A stretch of DNA of 62,000 nucleotides from Acanthaster planci (Eukaryota > Echinodermata > Asteroidea > Valvatida > Acanthasteridae), in NCBI RefSeq assembly GCF_001949145.1, contig NW_019091357.1, positions 3,169,078 through 3,231,077 on the forward strand. Reading direction: 5' to 3'. This document shows, one piece after another, positions 1 to 13,600 of this stretch (within the stretch, counting starts at the first letter, position 1; the number at the start of each line of letters is the position of its first letter). The position numbers and the translations under genes were made by a program. The notes beneath the pieces are model-generated. The model had not been told where the DNA came from and did no database searches. It worked only from the letters and a program-made list of their open reading frames with translations.

Positions 1-1544
1 TGTATGTGTAATGCACGTATAGTGCATATCCCAAATTAATATGTCCTCAAAATTAGCGCATGCTAATCCAGCATACGTGGACTTGTCTTGGTTTGAACGT
101 CCGTTGAACATCATTGAATGCTGATAAGCACACATGTATAGTCTACTCTGTGCTACCCAACGACCCTGCCATTCATGCAGATGCAGGAGGCAGATGGATT
201 TGGGTATCGGATTATTGATGGAAGGATAAAGGAGGAACATAACTGTACGCACTTGTAGCAGACACCTGTGGGCCTATTTTGACGCAGATCTTGACTCTCT
301 TCCATCAGTATACAGTTATCGTCCAGGGGGTCCGTTGTGGCCATGTTGCCAAGATAGATAGCAACGTGTATCGCGCGGAGATGTGATGGGTTGCCAGGCA
401 GGAAGTGGCACGTACGAAGTACAGCAGTGGAGCGGACGAGGCCAAGGGCGACGGTGATGTGAATATCAGTGTTCAGCACAATCCGTCGCTGCATTTGCGT
501 GTACGTAGGTTCTCCTGGTACGTTGTGCCACCGAAAAGAAAAAAGACATGTACCGTTTGTGTATGGCTGAATACGCCAAACCTTCAGTATTCAAATGAAC
601 CGAAACAGTCAGCCGGCTATTGAAAATTATCTGGCCTTGCGCGCTAGCCACCATCTTTGTAATTTGTGACCCCGTTGTACATCAGTCGACATAATCTATC
701 CCGGCATGAATGGACACAGACTTCGTGCATTAATAATAGCCCTATAGATCGTGTTTCGATGACGCACGTTATTGGTTCGGTGCTGTTTTCACAAGTACAT
801 GATTGGTCAATTTCGCGAACAGTTCATCACGACTGTTCCACTTCATCACGACACAAGTTTGAGAACCGCGCTTCACTCCGGAAACTAGAATCACGAAAGT
901 GAAGCCCGGAAGCCACCGCGGGGACGAAGGCAAGATTTGGGCAAAACACGATTTTGCATGTAACTAAGCATCGTCATGGTGACCGTTTCTTATCCCCCAG
1001 CAATTCGTGAAGTAGTAACAGTTTCTAAACCCCAACACAACGAGAGACTGTTTCTAGCGCTTGCGCACAGCAAGTGAACCTATCGGAGTATCCCAGAGAA
1101 CGTACCATTGACAGATGTAATCATGGTGTTGGTGTGGACTTTTACATATCCCCACGTCAAGGCCATCCAACAGAGCTTGACTTCGGACACACTTCCCGTA
1201 ACAATTTATTCAGAAAGGCACCAATCTATTGGCTCGTATCAGAACACGGTACACGACATGGAGCCTGAGAACAAATTTCAAAAGCGACTTGATAATATTT
1301 TTCCATTGCCACTGAACAAGAGAACATTCACAAAAGAGTTCCATCTTTTGGCCTCGACTAAAATATCTGTAAGCACCGCAAGTACACCCACAAACGTGAC
1401 GTGGGTCGCAAGGAGAGTTTAGCTACAAGCAGCCGGCCTTGGAGGATAACATACTAGATTTTGCTGAGACCACTTTAATTCAAAATAAGCTTGTTCCCAT
1501 TCAAAGACGTGACAACAAAAATAACTCTTGGTAAAAGCTAATGT

Positions 1545-1770
1545 TGTCGTTGTTTTCGTTTTAATGGCGCTTCCAGCCACTCAGGCTAGTTGCGCCAATA
1601 ACTATACGTTTATTCATAACCTTTATATATCAGCATCACGTTACGGAGTTAGGAAGAATGTCTAGTTATAGAGGCATGAGGAAACCGGAGTACCCGGAGA
1701 AAACCTACGAGTATGGACTGGAAACCAAATGCACTTAAAGCCTGGGCCGAGCCTCGACTCGAACACCACC
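1545..1770. repeat. Dispersed repeat, SINE-like, diverged copy
   Basis: This block aligns by eye with 60355-60560: both contain an 'ataact.tacgttta' segment, then 'cagcatcac', 'gagttaggaagaa', 'agaggca.gagga' and 'tatggactggaaaccaaa'. The 60 kb copy continues into a tRNA-like head, which makes the family a tRNA-derived SINE. Here the head is eroded, though 'cctcgactcgaacacc' at about 1751-1766 still resembles a complemented B box. The core 'ggaaaccggagtacccgg' near 1682 looks like the conserved central domain that some metazoan SINE superfamilies share; that link is from memory and tentative. Confidence 0.6.
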
Positions 1771-2449
1771 ATGTAAAACACTGTCGCTTTTAAAATGGAA
1801 TTCCACTTCCACTGCAGATGAGAACAATTCAATGCTACACTCCTGTGTTTATTACTAATTGTAACATCTGAGCCAAATATATATTCTTGAATAAATAACA
1901 GAAAATATGTTAAAATACCGGTTTGATATAAAACAAATTATAACCTTAACCCAACCTAATGCCAGCTACCACCTGACATTGAGCCTATTGTCCATTGCTG
2001 CAAATGGAAAATGTGCGTGGAAAGAACTTTAAATAAAAAAGGCACCCAAAAATCCCAAATATTTAATACAAATCCTGTATTATGCTGAAACTGTGAATAT
2101 CTCCTTTTAATAAAAACAGGAAAAAGTGCACCAAAATAGAACGCCCCCAAGGTCTTCAAACCTGAGATGTTTTAGCCTATTTCATCATTGCACCTTGTTG
2201 CCCCTCAAACAAGTGTCCTACCAATGAATGCATCACTAGCTTACAGTAGCCTCAACCAACCCACAGAAAGTCCAGTCTATCCAAAGCCCACCCACTGCTG
2301 TCTCCACACTGGCTTGGGCCAGGCCAGTGTTTATTATTGGTTCTTTGTCTTGAAATGGACAAACCTCTTGGCGCATACTACCCCATGACCTCCCACCTAC
2401 GCCGATGGTATGCAAGTCCACTGCCGGTCACTTCAAAGCTAATGCTGTC

Positions 2450-2625
2450 ATCCATTCTCTGCAATGGGTGGAGAGCTGGAGAGGCAAGTGGAACAGGAAA
2501 GTGGCTTGCCCAAGGGCAGAACATCTGACCAGCAGTTTGATTCCAACCCCCGACCCTCTAATCCCCTACGAGATCACAGCTGATGAGCACCAGCAGAGGC
2601 AGGAGGGACCTCTTTTAGAGGTTTA
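2450..2625 (-). repeat. Possible old tRNA-derived SINE
   Basis: The segment carries 'gggtggagag', 'cttgcccaagggc' and 'tgattccaacccccgacc', in the same order as comparable pieces of the better SINE copy at 24340-24624. The B-box-like part is degraded and no A box is convincing. Confidence 0.35.
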
Positions 2626-2659
2626 ACAGTTCATTTTTGTAAAGCACACGTTCTGGACA

Positions 2660-5600
2660 TCACCTGAAACGGTCGAGCAGCGCCTGGAAGACATTTCCAG
2701 GAATACGTTGGTGCTTGCGGATTAGTTCCCTGATGGCAGAGCTAGTCTAAGAGAGATGACACACGTGAACAAAATAAACTGCTATTGCCACCGGTAAGTT
2801 CAGCAAAACGTGTACATTGGTTCCTAACCCTCTCTCAGCTCGACTCTAAACAGCATCACTCTCACTCCTCAAAACCCTCCATCTGGAGATCTGACAGTAC
2901 AGCAACCCTACCTTTTCTGCAAGTTGAGTTGCAGTTAGTGACTCGTCATGTTGTATTGGCTTCCCAATGAATGTCCTTAACAAAAAGGTAACAATATAAA
3001 GTCTCTGGAGTGGAAATTTAAAAACCAAAGATAGATTAATCTTTCACGATACTTTCACAATTAAGATCTTTAATAAAATTACGTTGATAGTTTCATTTTG
3101 TTATTTGTGGAGTCCGCATCGTGGTTCCAAAGAAAACTTAAAGTTTCAACTCACCTTAGTTTGACTGGAAATCCACCATAAATTGGTACAAGAGGAAGAC
3201 GCGTCTTTTCATAAAGGGTTTGAAGATACCTGCGACCCCACGAGGGAGTCCTAAAGGCCTCTCGACAGTTTTGGGTGAAAACTGGAATAATAGGCTAAAA
3301 AAAATGAATGAAAGACATCAAAGTCAAGACTCTCGTGAGCAATTTCTGTACAGTAGAACAATGAAAGCATTTCTTCAACTTTGTTTTAACTTTTATGATC
3401 AAAAGGCAGGAGACGAGATTCAACTTCATTCATTCCACATTCTTTGTACTTCAATTTTCAAAGAGTTTCAAGCCTCATGCTCAGTAGATTAACACTGCCA
3501 GGGTCCTTTCTCTGCAACCCTACAGAATTTTCTGACAAATTCATGGCGGATTTTGAAAAAACTGGGGGGGGGTTAGATTTAAATGTGTTGGTTTAGCATG
3601 AACAAAAAAGAGACCGTGGATTAAAACTCACTGATCCAAATCAACTTCAAAAGAAGCATCAGATGGGACATAGGGTCATGAAGAGTTAAGGACCACTTTT
3701 GTCTTACCACTTTGGCTTCAAGCGCGCACTTGGCGAAGCCGCACCGCTGGCCCCAAACAAGCTCGTAGTGCTCGTCACCAAATAGTGCCTCTCTAACGCC
3801 CCCGGGTGCAATGGCCAGGATGTGCCCCTCCTTCAAGAGGTTCACGCACTCCGGTACTGACCCTCGGGTCACATGAAAGACCTTCAGGAGAATTCTAAAC
3901 CCTGTCCGGAAAATGAGCGAAATGCAAGTCCACAGCGCAACTTTGAAGAAAAGTCTGGAAAATGATGCTGCAGTGGACGGTGTAGGTTATCGTCTCTGTT
4001 CAATAAACATACATACCAAACAGTCCCTAGAACTACAACACGCAGAAAAATTTATTAAGGAGTATACTTCTACATAAAAGTGAAAGATTAGAGAGTGGAA
4101 ATCACGACTCCAATAATGCATACATGTATAAATATTTAAATCTTCACCTGGAATCCCAAATAAGAACCTGTCACCAACGAGCTGCATGAGGCGGCTCTTG
4201 AAGAGCAGAACCTTGGCCATGATGTAGTAGAAGTCAAGGGGAATAGTTCCATGGTAGTATATTAGGACTGCTGCCCCCTCCTGGGGTATATTCTCCAGGC
4301 CGACAATGTCATAGCCTGCAGTGAAAATTGCCCGGAGGCCAACTGACAGACTATGCGACGTGATCAATAGTTTAATATTTATTTCCCAGAAGTGCACTAT
4401 CATTGTTCCATTTCACCAGAAGTCAATTTTCTTTTGTTATTGTGTAGCAATGCCATAGTCCAGTCAATCACAAGTCCCTGCAAGTCAATGACAAGGTCAT
4501 TTAGTCTCGCAAGGAGTCACCAGCTATTCAACTGAACCGTGACAACAGCATTCCTTTGAAATTGTTCATTCCAGTAACTGGCCTAGTGAAAAGATTTGTG
4601 ACTCAACTTGTGAAGGGGTTTATGACGGGACTTGTGATGAACTTTATTAATCATATCTGGTAATGACACCAAGGATTCCTCAAAAGTGCCCTAGGCACTG
4701 TGGCTCGCAAGCCTGAAGAGACCTGTAGAGAGGAGACAATGAGAAGCAGTTACAGTTTTAGGAGAAGGAGAGGTGGGAGGAAAACCCCAGAGGAATATTC
4801 TGGGTAAAACCCACAGAATCAGGTAGGGACTGCAAACCTAATCCACATGTCACGATGTGGACCAGGCCGGAATTTGAACCCAGACTGCAGAGGTGGAAAG
4901 CGAGGACAGAACCACCACGCCAACCTGACTCCCCGCAACACTAATATGGCGACAACACTAATATTCAGTAGCGCATGAGTCCGGGGATGAACTTGCAGAC
5001 ATCTGAAAAACAGCAAGGCATCCACCCAATGTGTAACCAACAATCTAGAAAAAAGGAGTGGAAAAAACACATCACACTTGTACAATCCTCGGCCAACAAA
5101 TATCTCACTTACACATCTTCACATATGTACGCAGATAATGGTTTCATTTGCTGAATCATTATTTGAAATACTCACCGTCACCAAAGTAGGCAGGGTTTTT
5201 GCCAAAAGGGGGCCACATTCCGATAGACAGCAACCAAAAAAAGTTCAATTTGACAGCAAGTCAATGTTGATGATAATGAGGGGGACATGTACACCTTCTC
5301 ATGGGCAAAGTACTCGTATCCCTTCCCATTTTTCATAAAGTTTTGGGGGAAGGGGGATACTACCATCGTCTCTCTCCGAAGTAAACTGGTACTTACCATG
5401 CCATATATTGCCCTGCCCCTCCCAGAACGTCGCAAGCACCATGCGGGCCCAGTCCCACGTGCCGCTGCTGTAGTAGGCGTCGGCCAAACGGTGCCGTGCC
5501 TTGTAGATATGCAGGAAGAGCACGGACCCATAGATCATCACCAGGATGACCACAGGCAGCAGGAAGGCCATGACTATGGGGGCGAACAGCCACAGCAGCC

Positions 5601-5782
5601 AGGACAAGAGGTTGTAGTCCAGGCTAGCCAGGCTCTGCTCCAACCACTCGGGGAGGTGTAGGCTGAGGTTGGTGGCAAGCCATTGGAAAATTTGATCGAC
5701 GTTACCAGACATGGTTGGGTTGCCGTCACCCTACAAGTGTCCTATGCAAGCAAGTTCTGAACACTAGCAGCCTAAGGACATC
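2660..5782 (-). CDS. TMEM68: TMEM68 acyltransferase, complete, six coding exons
   Basis: Coding exons in transcript order: 5712-5397, 4315-4148, 3901-3708, 3294-3155, 2975-2912 and 2746-2660 (TGA at 2660-2662). Together they give 322 residues, close to the vertebrate protein, and all phases close. Residues about 39-69 form a hydrophobic membrane region. The acyltransferase active site is YYHGTIPLDFYY, with His127 and Asp133 separated by five residues. The second block, APGGVREALFGDEHYE, starts near residue 193, and the C-terminal part has PIYGGFPVKLR. Human TMEM68 (DIESL) is an ER protein of the DGAT2-like family that makes triacylglycerol independently of DGAT1 and DGAT2; that role is inferred here by homology. 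A strong pyrimidine tract and CAG before 5782 indicate that 5713-5782 is 5' UTR spliced to an unseen upstream noncoding exon. Intron 4316-5396 holds a SINE; the other introns show nothing. Confidence 0.94.
4690..4940 (-). repeat. tRNA-derived SINE in TMEM68 intron
   Basis: On the minus strand a tRNA-like head begins near 4937. It has an A-box-like GGTTGGCGTGGTGGTT (complement of 4911-4926) and a B box GGGTTCAAATTCC (complement of 4869-4881). The body shares 'gtgggaggaaaacccc' and 'gggtaaaaccc' with the core of the SINE family at 60.4 kb. It lies in the first coding intron of TMEM68, in the same orientation as the gene. Confidence 0.65.
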
Positions 5783-7550
5783 CTGCAAACAAAACGCAGA
5801 AAGAAGATGAAAGGAAACCTCGTCTATTACACAGATGCTCTGGCCAAAATTTTTCCAGACATCATTGTTAACTTGTGCACATGTATACAGCTGTTAGCAG
5901 GGTTATAGCAACCAATGAAAACATGCAATCAATAGGGGGCCTATCATGCCTATGGAAGGGTAGGCGTATACATGATGTGAGCCACGTGCACAGCACATAC
6001 ATTGACATACACGACAACATGCGCATTCTGCCTCACTGATTGAGAAAACTATCATGATAAGCTAGCAAAATTATAATTATGGCTCCACATCATGTTTCAC
6101 ATGTTACATGCAGACCTAGTACTATGGTGTCGATGTCGCCATCAATCAGTCTGGATCATGGATGGTTTTCCGTGGATAAGATGGACATGATGGATGATGG
6201 AACAATGACTAAGAAGGAAAAGAAAGGTCCAGCATGTCCAAGGTTCTTCATGTTCTTGAATTTTAGACATGTCAATGAGTTTAACCAATGAAAATCGGTC
6301 TTCAGGAACTGATACATGCCACTTACTTAACAGAGAGTTTACGTCCTCCCATCACCCGTCAGCCTAGCGCCTAGCAGTGGCACTGAATCGAGATATATTT
6401 TTATATATGCAAACCTCTGAATCCGATAACCAGCGAAAGTTGTTAGCGCCCTCACCTGTTGTGTGTGTACCATCTTTGGTGGAGATCCCGCAGACCTACA
6501 TGTACTGTACGTACATGTACATTGTACAACCTACATTTTATGTGTCTGTTGTGGGTGATTCCGGGCCCCGGTGCGGTTTTTCCAACAGCCCCTGTGTACA
6601 AGTTGTCTCATCGCAGAGCACATATATGCGAAAGTGGTGTAACAGTGCAGGATGGGGAGTGCCACGCTCCCTCCCCTGGGTTTTCCCCTGTGTCCCCCAC
6701 CCCACCCCCTGAGAAAATTAGAGAGGGAAAAATCTGGTGATACTTAGTCCTTGATAGTCTGTCTGTTTTGACTCTCCAGAAAATGAGTCCCCCAAGGGCC
6801 CTAGGGCCCTCTGCAAAATTAACCCGCTAACAAAATAATTTTTAAAACCCACTGATAAAGTAACAACAATAAAACATTCACATTTTATTAATTAAAATAA
6901 TGATTAACTGTCTTATTTTATGTTGGTTTGTAGCTTACTGTTTAATGATGGAGATTGCCAAGTTGTATGACAGTTGTATGTAAAAAGGGGTCACAGCGGA
7001 TTCAGCGCGAGTCCATGTCCAATGGTTTATATTTAGTTCACAAGATTATTATCCTTAGCTTTGTTGAAATTCTGTTTACGGCGCCACAGCAGGCGTAACT
7101 TCCTTAAGCCCCGCCCTCCATTTCGGAATTTTACTGAGCTCCAAAAAATTGGAACAAGTCAATTTGCAATTTTGAGAGCAGACTCCCCGGGAAATCTGAA
7201 TTTGATAATACTGAATTTTCCATTTTCAGTATTTTGAGGGTAACAGGAAACAGGGGCACGCAGGTCTATTATTCGGAAACCCATGCACCCCCCTCTGGTC
7301 TCGCCACTCCCCTATTTCATTTCCATGCCACTCAGCTCATCAGTGTGGCCCAGGCCAGACATCCCTGTTCAGTCCATAATACAATCGCCCACTGCATCAT
7401 TCCTTTCTGCCTCCTGGGAGTGATTCATTTTACACATGGGGAAATCCACGTACACTTAGTTACATGGTGAACGCCTCTTCCTTTTCGATAGCTCACGGTA
7501 TAAACAGGGTACCCGTCAACTCCCCGTGTTTTGTTCTGTTGTTTTGGCAG
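5783..7550. other. Divergent spacer between TMEM68 and CCM2
   Basis: About 1.8 kb separates the first recognised exons of two oppositely transcribed genes, so it should contain both promoters and any noncoding first exons. I see no TATA box that clearly decides a start site and no convincing coding exon. A pyrimidine-rich run ending in CAG at 7548-7550 is a plausible acceptor for the CCM2 exon that holds the start codon. Confidence 0.5.
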
Positions 7551-7677
7551 CTGGGAATGTTGCAGACGACGCAGACACGTTGAAACTGCATGTACATATG
7601 CGAAAGGACCTCGTAATTATGCATTTTTGGAAAGGAAACGCCAAATCAAACCTTTCTATAATTTAGGAATTCATGTC

Positions 7678-10600
7678 ATGGGCATGGAAGAGGATATTGC
7701 TCCAAAGTCTTCGTCCAAAAAGGTAAGAGTTATCAGAAATTATTGCATTTGTTTTAAACGAGATCATCTCTTTTTGGACCGAGCTCAATTCAAAATGGCC
7801 GACGAAGTCATTTTCGGGGTGCTCTCAAGATTTTAAAGTTACCTGTAAATTCGCTAAAATTAAATTGTGCAAAACGTTTTGTTTTTGTTGCATTATAATA
7901 CAGCTTCAAGGATATTGAGATATTTCATTGAATTAAGCCCCCAAAGTCTCAAACGAAGTGACCACACCCAGACTACACTGAGTAAATTTGCTCATGTGAA
8001 CTCAGTATTCCCGTCATTGCACTGATTTCGTGATAAAAGTGAAAATGGAGTTTTGCCCGTTTACGTCTTTTTTATTTGTAGTTTTCACGTGTGTAGATAA
8101 GATGTACACTATATAGTGAGCTATGTATGCATTTAACATAATCAGGAATTGATCATTGTGGAATAATCCTGCACTAGTGCCTGCTCTGGACTTTGGCATG
8201 TTTGAGAATGATTTATTACCTTTATTGTGAGTCCACTTGTAATGTTCCCATTTCTCTCTGTTTTGTCAAAATATTTGTAAATTCCATTGGAACATATCAG
8301 TACCTCCATAAATTACCACTTTGTAGTGATTTGTAGGGGCCTACTCTGAATTAAAACATCATGTTTGAAAATGTTACACCCCGACTATAGCATTAGTCCC
8401 AACTATAGTTAGTTGGGCCCGTCCCAACTAGAGTGCTACAGTTGGGCCAGCCCAACTACAGCAGAGAGGTTCTGTGCGCATGATGTGCCCAGCATGTGCC
8501 AAAGTCATATTGTTTACAAATGTCATGTCATAGGGCTAGATGAACAGATGAAGTGCCACATTTTACAAGTATGAGACACATTGACTTGGATAATGTTAAG
8601 ACATTTCCCACAGACATTGGTCAACAATAGTTGGGCCAGCCCAACTGCAGCACTACAGTTGGGACAGTCCCAACTATAGTTGGGACTTAGGCTATAGTTG
8701 GGGCGTAACAAAGATATTATAACCTTTAGTTACCATATATGTATAATGTACATGTAGCTGTTAACAAATTTATAATATAAATTTCATTTAGGCATTCGTA
8801 GTCAAGTAACTACATGTAGCTAGAGCCTGGCTGTGCCTCAATGCCCATTGAAATGTCCCCGTAGACAAGTTGATTTTCTGAAAAAGGGGCCTTTGCAAAT
8901 GAGAAATTGCCTTGTCCTTTCAACACTTAGTTCCTGCCCTGCTGTTACACCCTATTTAGAAACACCATCTGCCCCAACCACACCATAGGGATGATCCCAA
9001 CTACATGCAAATGCATAGTTCCAAACCAGAGCACTGCAGTTGGACCAGCCAATCAACACTGTATAGTTGGAACTGTGCAAACTTTAATTGGGACCGTTGC
9101 CTTAACACGTGGAGCCTGTTAGTGATGTGCGTTTTCTGTGCATTTACTTCAAGATGTACATGTAGTGATAGAAAAGGCCACTAACTTAAAAAAAAATTTA
9201 CAGGATATTAAACTGAGTCTGTTTTGATTTTGTGTTTTTGGACTTTGAAACTTAACGCTAACTTTCAGTCTATTCTTTACTAGATAGCTCACTAAATCCT
9301 AATTTCCTACTTTGGTGGGAGCTCAGTGTCACATTTTTATTCTCTCATCACTTGAATTTTTCAAGGGTGAAAGAACAGTGGTTGGGCCCGGTATCTTCCC
9401 TAAACCTCCAAAATCCTTTTGTAACCTGGTCGATGGAGGAACTTCATTAACTAGGGGCAGTGTTGTTTCTCCTTAGGTGTTCCAAACGTTTATTAGAATA
9501 CTAACAATCCCCAACTAGCCTACATGTGTAATTCAAACACCAGAGTTTGTTGGAATCTGTTAGGATGAGTAGTGCACTAGTAGGCTGTGTTTTATGTAGG
9601 ATTAGGCAAACCACAAAGAAACAGAGTCCAACTGTTTATAAATCAAATTGATCAAATAAGTAGCACACCCAATTATGGTATGTGTAATGCACTGTACACT
9701 GAGTGATGACTGTACATGTAGGTTGACTCAGTGACAGGGTTTTTCTTTCCTCCACTTTTCCTTTCCAGCAAGGAGGGTTACTGGGTCTTTTCAACAAGGA
9801 CAAGGACAGGGACAGAGGCCGCGTGGGCATCAACAGGCACTCCCGGGATCGGGAGTCCAGAGATTCTCACGAAATCTCCTCACAGTTGGCCCATCACCAC
9901 CCCCACCACCACCACACTGCGCTGGAAGGCAGGCGGGCGCTCAAGACCATGGAGCTGAGTCCCCCAGAGTACAAGGTGGATCCGCAGGTCCTCATCGACA
10001 GCTTTCTAGAAATTGCAATCAAGGTATGAAGTCTGTACCATTTTCTGAAAAACCTTCTCTCGTTTCAGTTTTTTTTTTCTACTTCCTTTGAGGGAGGGTG
10101 TTTTGCGTTTGGGGTTCCAATTTGTTCAGGGTACTTCGCGGTCATATTTACTTGTTTCTTATAGATGTTTAATCCTCAAACACTGTGGAAAAAATGCAAA
10201 TGAACTTGCACACTACGTTAGTGACCAAATCAGAGCAAACGCCCTCTGTTGTGCTTTTGTAGTAAGAGTTTGATTTCAACTTTTCAGACCTGGTTAGAAA
10301 TCATGAGATGAATACATTAAGATTTTAAAAAATTCAGTCATGGTACAATGACTGGAAACTTCTCTATTTTTCTAAACTAACTAAATATTGGAACTCCTAG
10401 AGATTCCGGAAGAAGGATGCAAACAAATGTACCAAAATATTGAACCATACAATGAATTGTAAAAACACACCCATGAACATGTAAGAGTCAGGGGATTTTC
10501 GTGCATACACCACGTTTGTCAGATTTTTGTTGGTTTTTTTTTTTCATGCTTTGTTTCCTCTGTGTCCATTGCATGTACAATGTATTTGTACCTCTGTCGT

Positions 10601-13600
10601 CAGTTTCCTGGTTGGAATGTTTTCTTCGGCTGAAGATTTGGCTGGGGAAAAGGACAATCTCAAAAAATGTTGTGTACCATGGCAGCAGTGGTTATTCGCT
10701 CCATTGAACATGCTAGACAGAACCTTACATGACTAGTCGGGGTTAAGTTGCAAGCATTGTCTCACTTGTTGCAGTCAAGGGGAGGTCTGGGGTTTGGCTG
10801 AAAGTTGGGAAATGTAGCGTGAACAAGTCACAGATATTAACCCTAACCTTCCCCAACCACTCAGAATTAAACAGTAGTAAAGTGTTTAATTCTGTAGGGA
10901 TAGGTCTGGTAGGCCCTTAACAGCTGGCTTTTGCATTGGGTTTTTCATACATGTACCTCAGAAAAATAAAGTCCAACAGCCTCTGTGCACAAAGTCCCAT
11001 ATGGGTGTTTAACTTTGTGTGAATGGGGAGGGTTAGGGCCAGCAACCCTTGGGTGGTTAGGGTTAATAAAGAACAGTTTTGTATCACGTTGCAAATGTGC
11101 AATCTAACACTTCACCGAATGAGTTCCCCATCCATGTACCACTTAGTTTCCTTAATATAACTTGAAAACTGCCCACAAGTGTAAACTTGATGAAGAAACT
11201 CTTAATTTTGAAGTGAAGAAACTTTCAAAGTTTCTTTGAAAATGCATATTTTGGATTTTTTGCTGTCATGGCCCATACATGTAGTCTTAAATTTTTGCAC
11301 AAGATCTAAGGTGGAAGCCAGATAAGGAACACTTTCCCGGTACTTATTTGAATTAAAATTAAAATTGTGCTTGTCTTTGAACTTGCTTGCTGGTCTCTCC
11401 GGGCCCTATGACTCACTCATTTGCCCCAGGATCCCATCCATCACTTGCACACACATAATGGTACCATGCAGCCCCTGCTCTGCAGGCACGCATGCCACAC
11501 ACAATGTAGCATTTAATGTAACATGCTTTCAGATCAGAGACCCTTATTGTGAACGGTGTGAAAGGAATCACAGCCAGGCTTTGGCATGTTTAACAATCAT
11601 ACACCCATTAGTACCAGCACCTTGCATGAACCAGTGCAAGGCGACGGCCATATGTTCAATACTGTTGAGGGAAAATTTGATCCCATAACTGTGGGCCATT
11701 TACCCAGTAATTACATGCACCCAGTGGCTGGTCTTTTAGTCAATAAATACTGTACGTGTTTTGTTTTTCTTTTTTCTTCATATTGAACAATTTTTTAACC
11801 CTTCCCCGAGATACTTGTAACCCACCAGGAAGTTTTTGAACATTTCATTTCCAGGATTGTTGAGGAAGTGAAAGCCTAGCCTTGGCACTGTCAGTATACT
11901 CGGTGCTCAATCATGCCCCTTTGTCAGTTGAAATACCAAACTAGAATGCCAGTGGGTTCCTGCACAGCAGAGGATGGAGGATTGAGGACAAATTCCTGGC
12001 AGAATTTTCTATCAGATAGACCTCGAGGTTGATATTACAGGTCTGAAGATGGTCCTGTCACAGTCCTTGCTCTTAAATACTTCCTTTCCTCCTTCCAGTA
12101 CTTGGGGGTCATTCCGAGTGTTCCATACGGACTGGATCCCACCAAACGGACAGAGCTGCTTAGAATTGTTGATAAAGGAAAGGTAACTACAGTACCTGAG
12201 AGGGTCTCGCACTTGTTCTGAAAGGCCAGGGATGTGTCTGACTTGTTTCACCGACCTACTTTCATGTGATTCAATGTCAAATTTACTTGTTGGCTAAACA
12301 AGAAATAGTTCATGAGTTAGCTTTTATGAAAGAATTTTGACAGGAATACAGTTTCTGAAGTGCCCCACTAAGGAGCATACTGAAAAATTCAGCCGTATTA
12401 AAAATCTTAAAAAATATAAAACGAAAAAGTACTGGTGGACTGGTGGTCCTTCTTAAACTTGAAAGTCATATTCATATGTGTTACTTTATCCACCTGCCGT
12501 GTTATTGATTGGATGCATGTACATACCTAGAGTTATTTGCAGTCAGCCCCATTGGACACTTATATATCCCTTGAATAGCTACTGAGAAATAAAGAGATGT
12601 GGAAGATACAAAAAACATTGAAAAATTACCCGCGTGTACTGTGGATCAGATGCTGGTTTTAAAAAAACCACTCTCTTGTTCATGCATTGAGCCCACAAAA
12701 AGTTGAATGTACTTGTGAACACTTACTCTCAACGTTGTTCCTTTTGGTGTGTCCAGAAGCAAGGTTTACTACCCTGGAGCACAAGGGAGAACAAACACGA
12801 TGCCATCCTGTCAGTCTCAGCCAAACAGATCAAGGTGGTCAGACGAGACGGAGAGGTAAGTGCTTGATGAGAAAAACGGCTTGGCTTTCGTCAACTGAAC
12901 GCTGCACCATTTCTTGTCCGAGAAAGGTGAAAGCTTATTCTGTTGTCCTGCACTTGACATGAAAAACAAAGATGTAAATGTGTGTGATTCAGTTCTGGAT
13001 TTATTTCCCTTTTTGTTTTTCAGGAAACACTAGTGCGTTTGCCAATCCACGACATAGCTGCCGTAAGTTACATCCGGGACGACGGACAACACCTCGTCAT
13101 GTTCAAAATTGGTAAGTTGTACATATCTCACAAGTCCTTTTGGACGAAAAGCCGACTTCAGTCAGTCAAGGTCAAACTACTGTACAAACTAATGGCACAT
13201 GGCTACGTGTAGACGGATATCAGTTCTCCATTCTGTGTGGTTTTTTTCCCAGTTATGATGATTTCAAGTAAAGCTCGGAATGGTTGATGGCAAAGCACTA
13301 TGATATGCATTTTGGAGATACCTTCTACCAATCTTTTGTACTTGTATACCGTATTTCAGCGACTGACAGTCAACAGGAGCAATGCAACCTGGTCGTGTTC
13401 GAGTGTCGATCAAAGGCAAGTGGACACCTGACTTTCTCCTGTCCTTGCATTAACAGTATACAGCACAATTGTGGCCCAACCCATTTAACTGAGCTTGGAG
13501 CTGCTAGTGCAGCTTTGCGTGGTTAAGGGCACTTGAAAAGAAATTTTGCACTTAACAGAAATTGGCAGTGGTTCTCGAATTGTCTGAAGCACCCAGTCAA

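Larger units (their letters stand above)
1..2659. other. Intergenic DNA downstream of TMEM68
   Basis: No coding exon is recognisable on either strand; the open frames are short and resemble no family I know. The stretch holds a SINE-like copy near 1545-1770 and a possible old SINE near 2450-2625, listed separately. TTTATT at 2330-2335 (AATAAA on the minus strand) is a candidate poly(A) signal for TMEM68. Confidence 0.5.

Noticed and set aside
5287-5661. 124-codon plus-strand open frame
   Set aside because: It is the antisense shadow of TMEM68 exon 1, which encodes the membrane segment.
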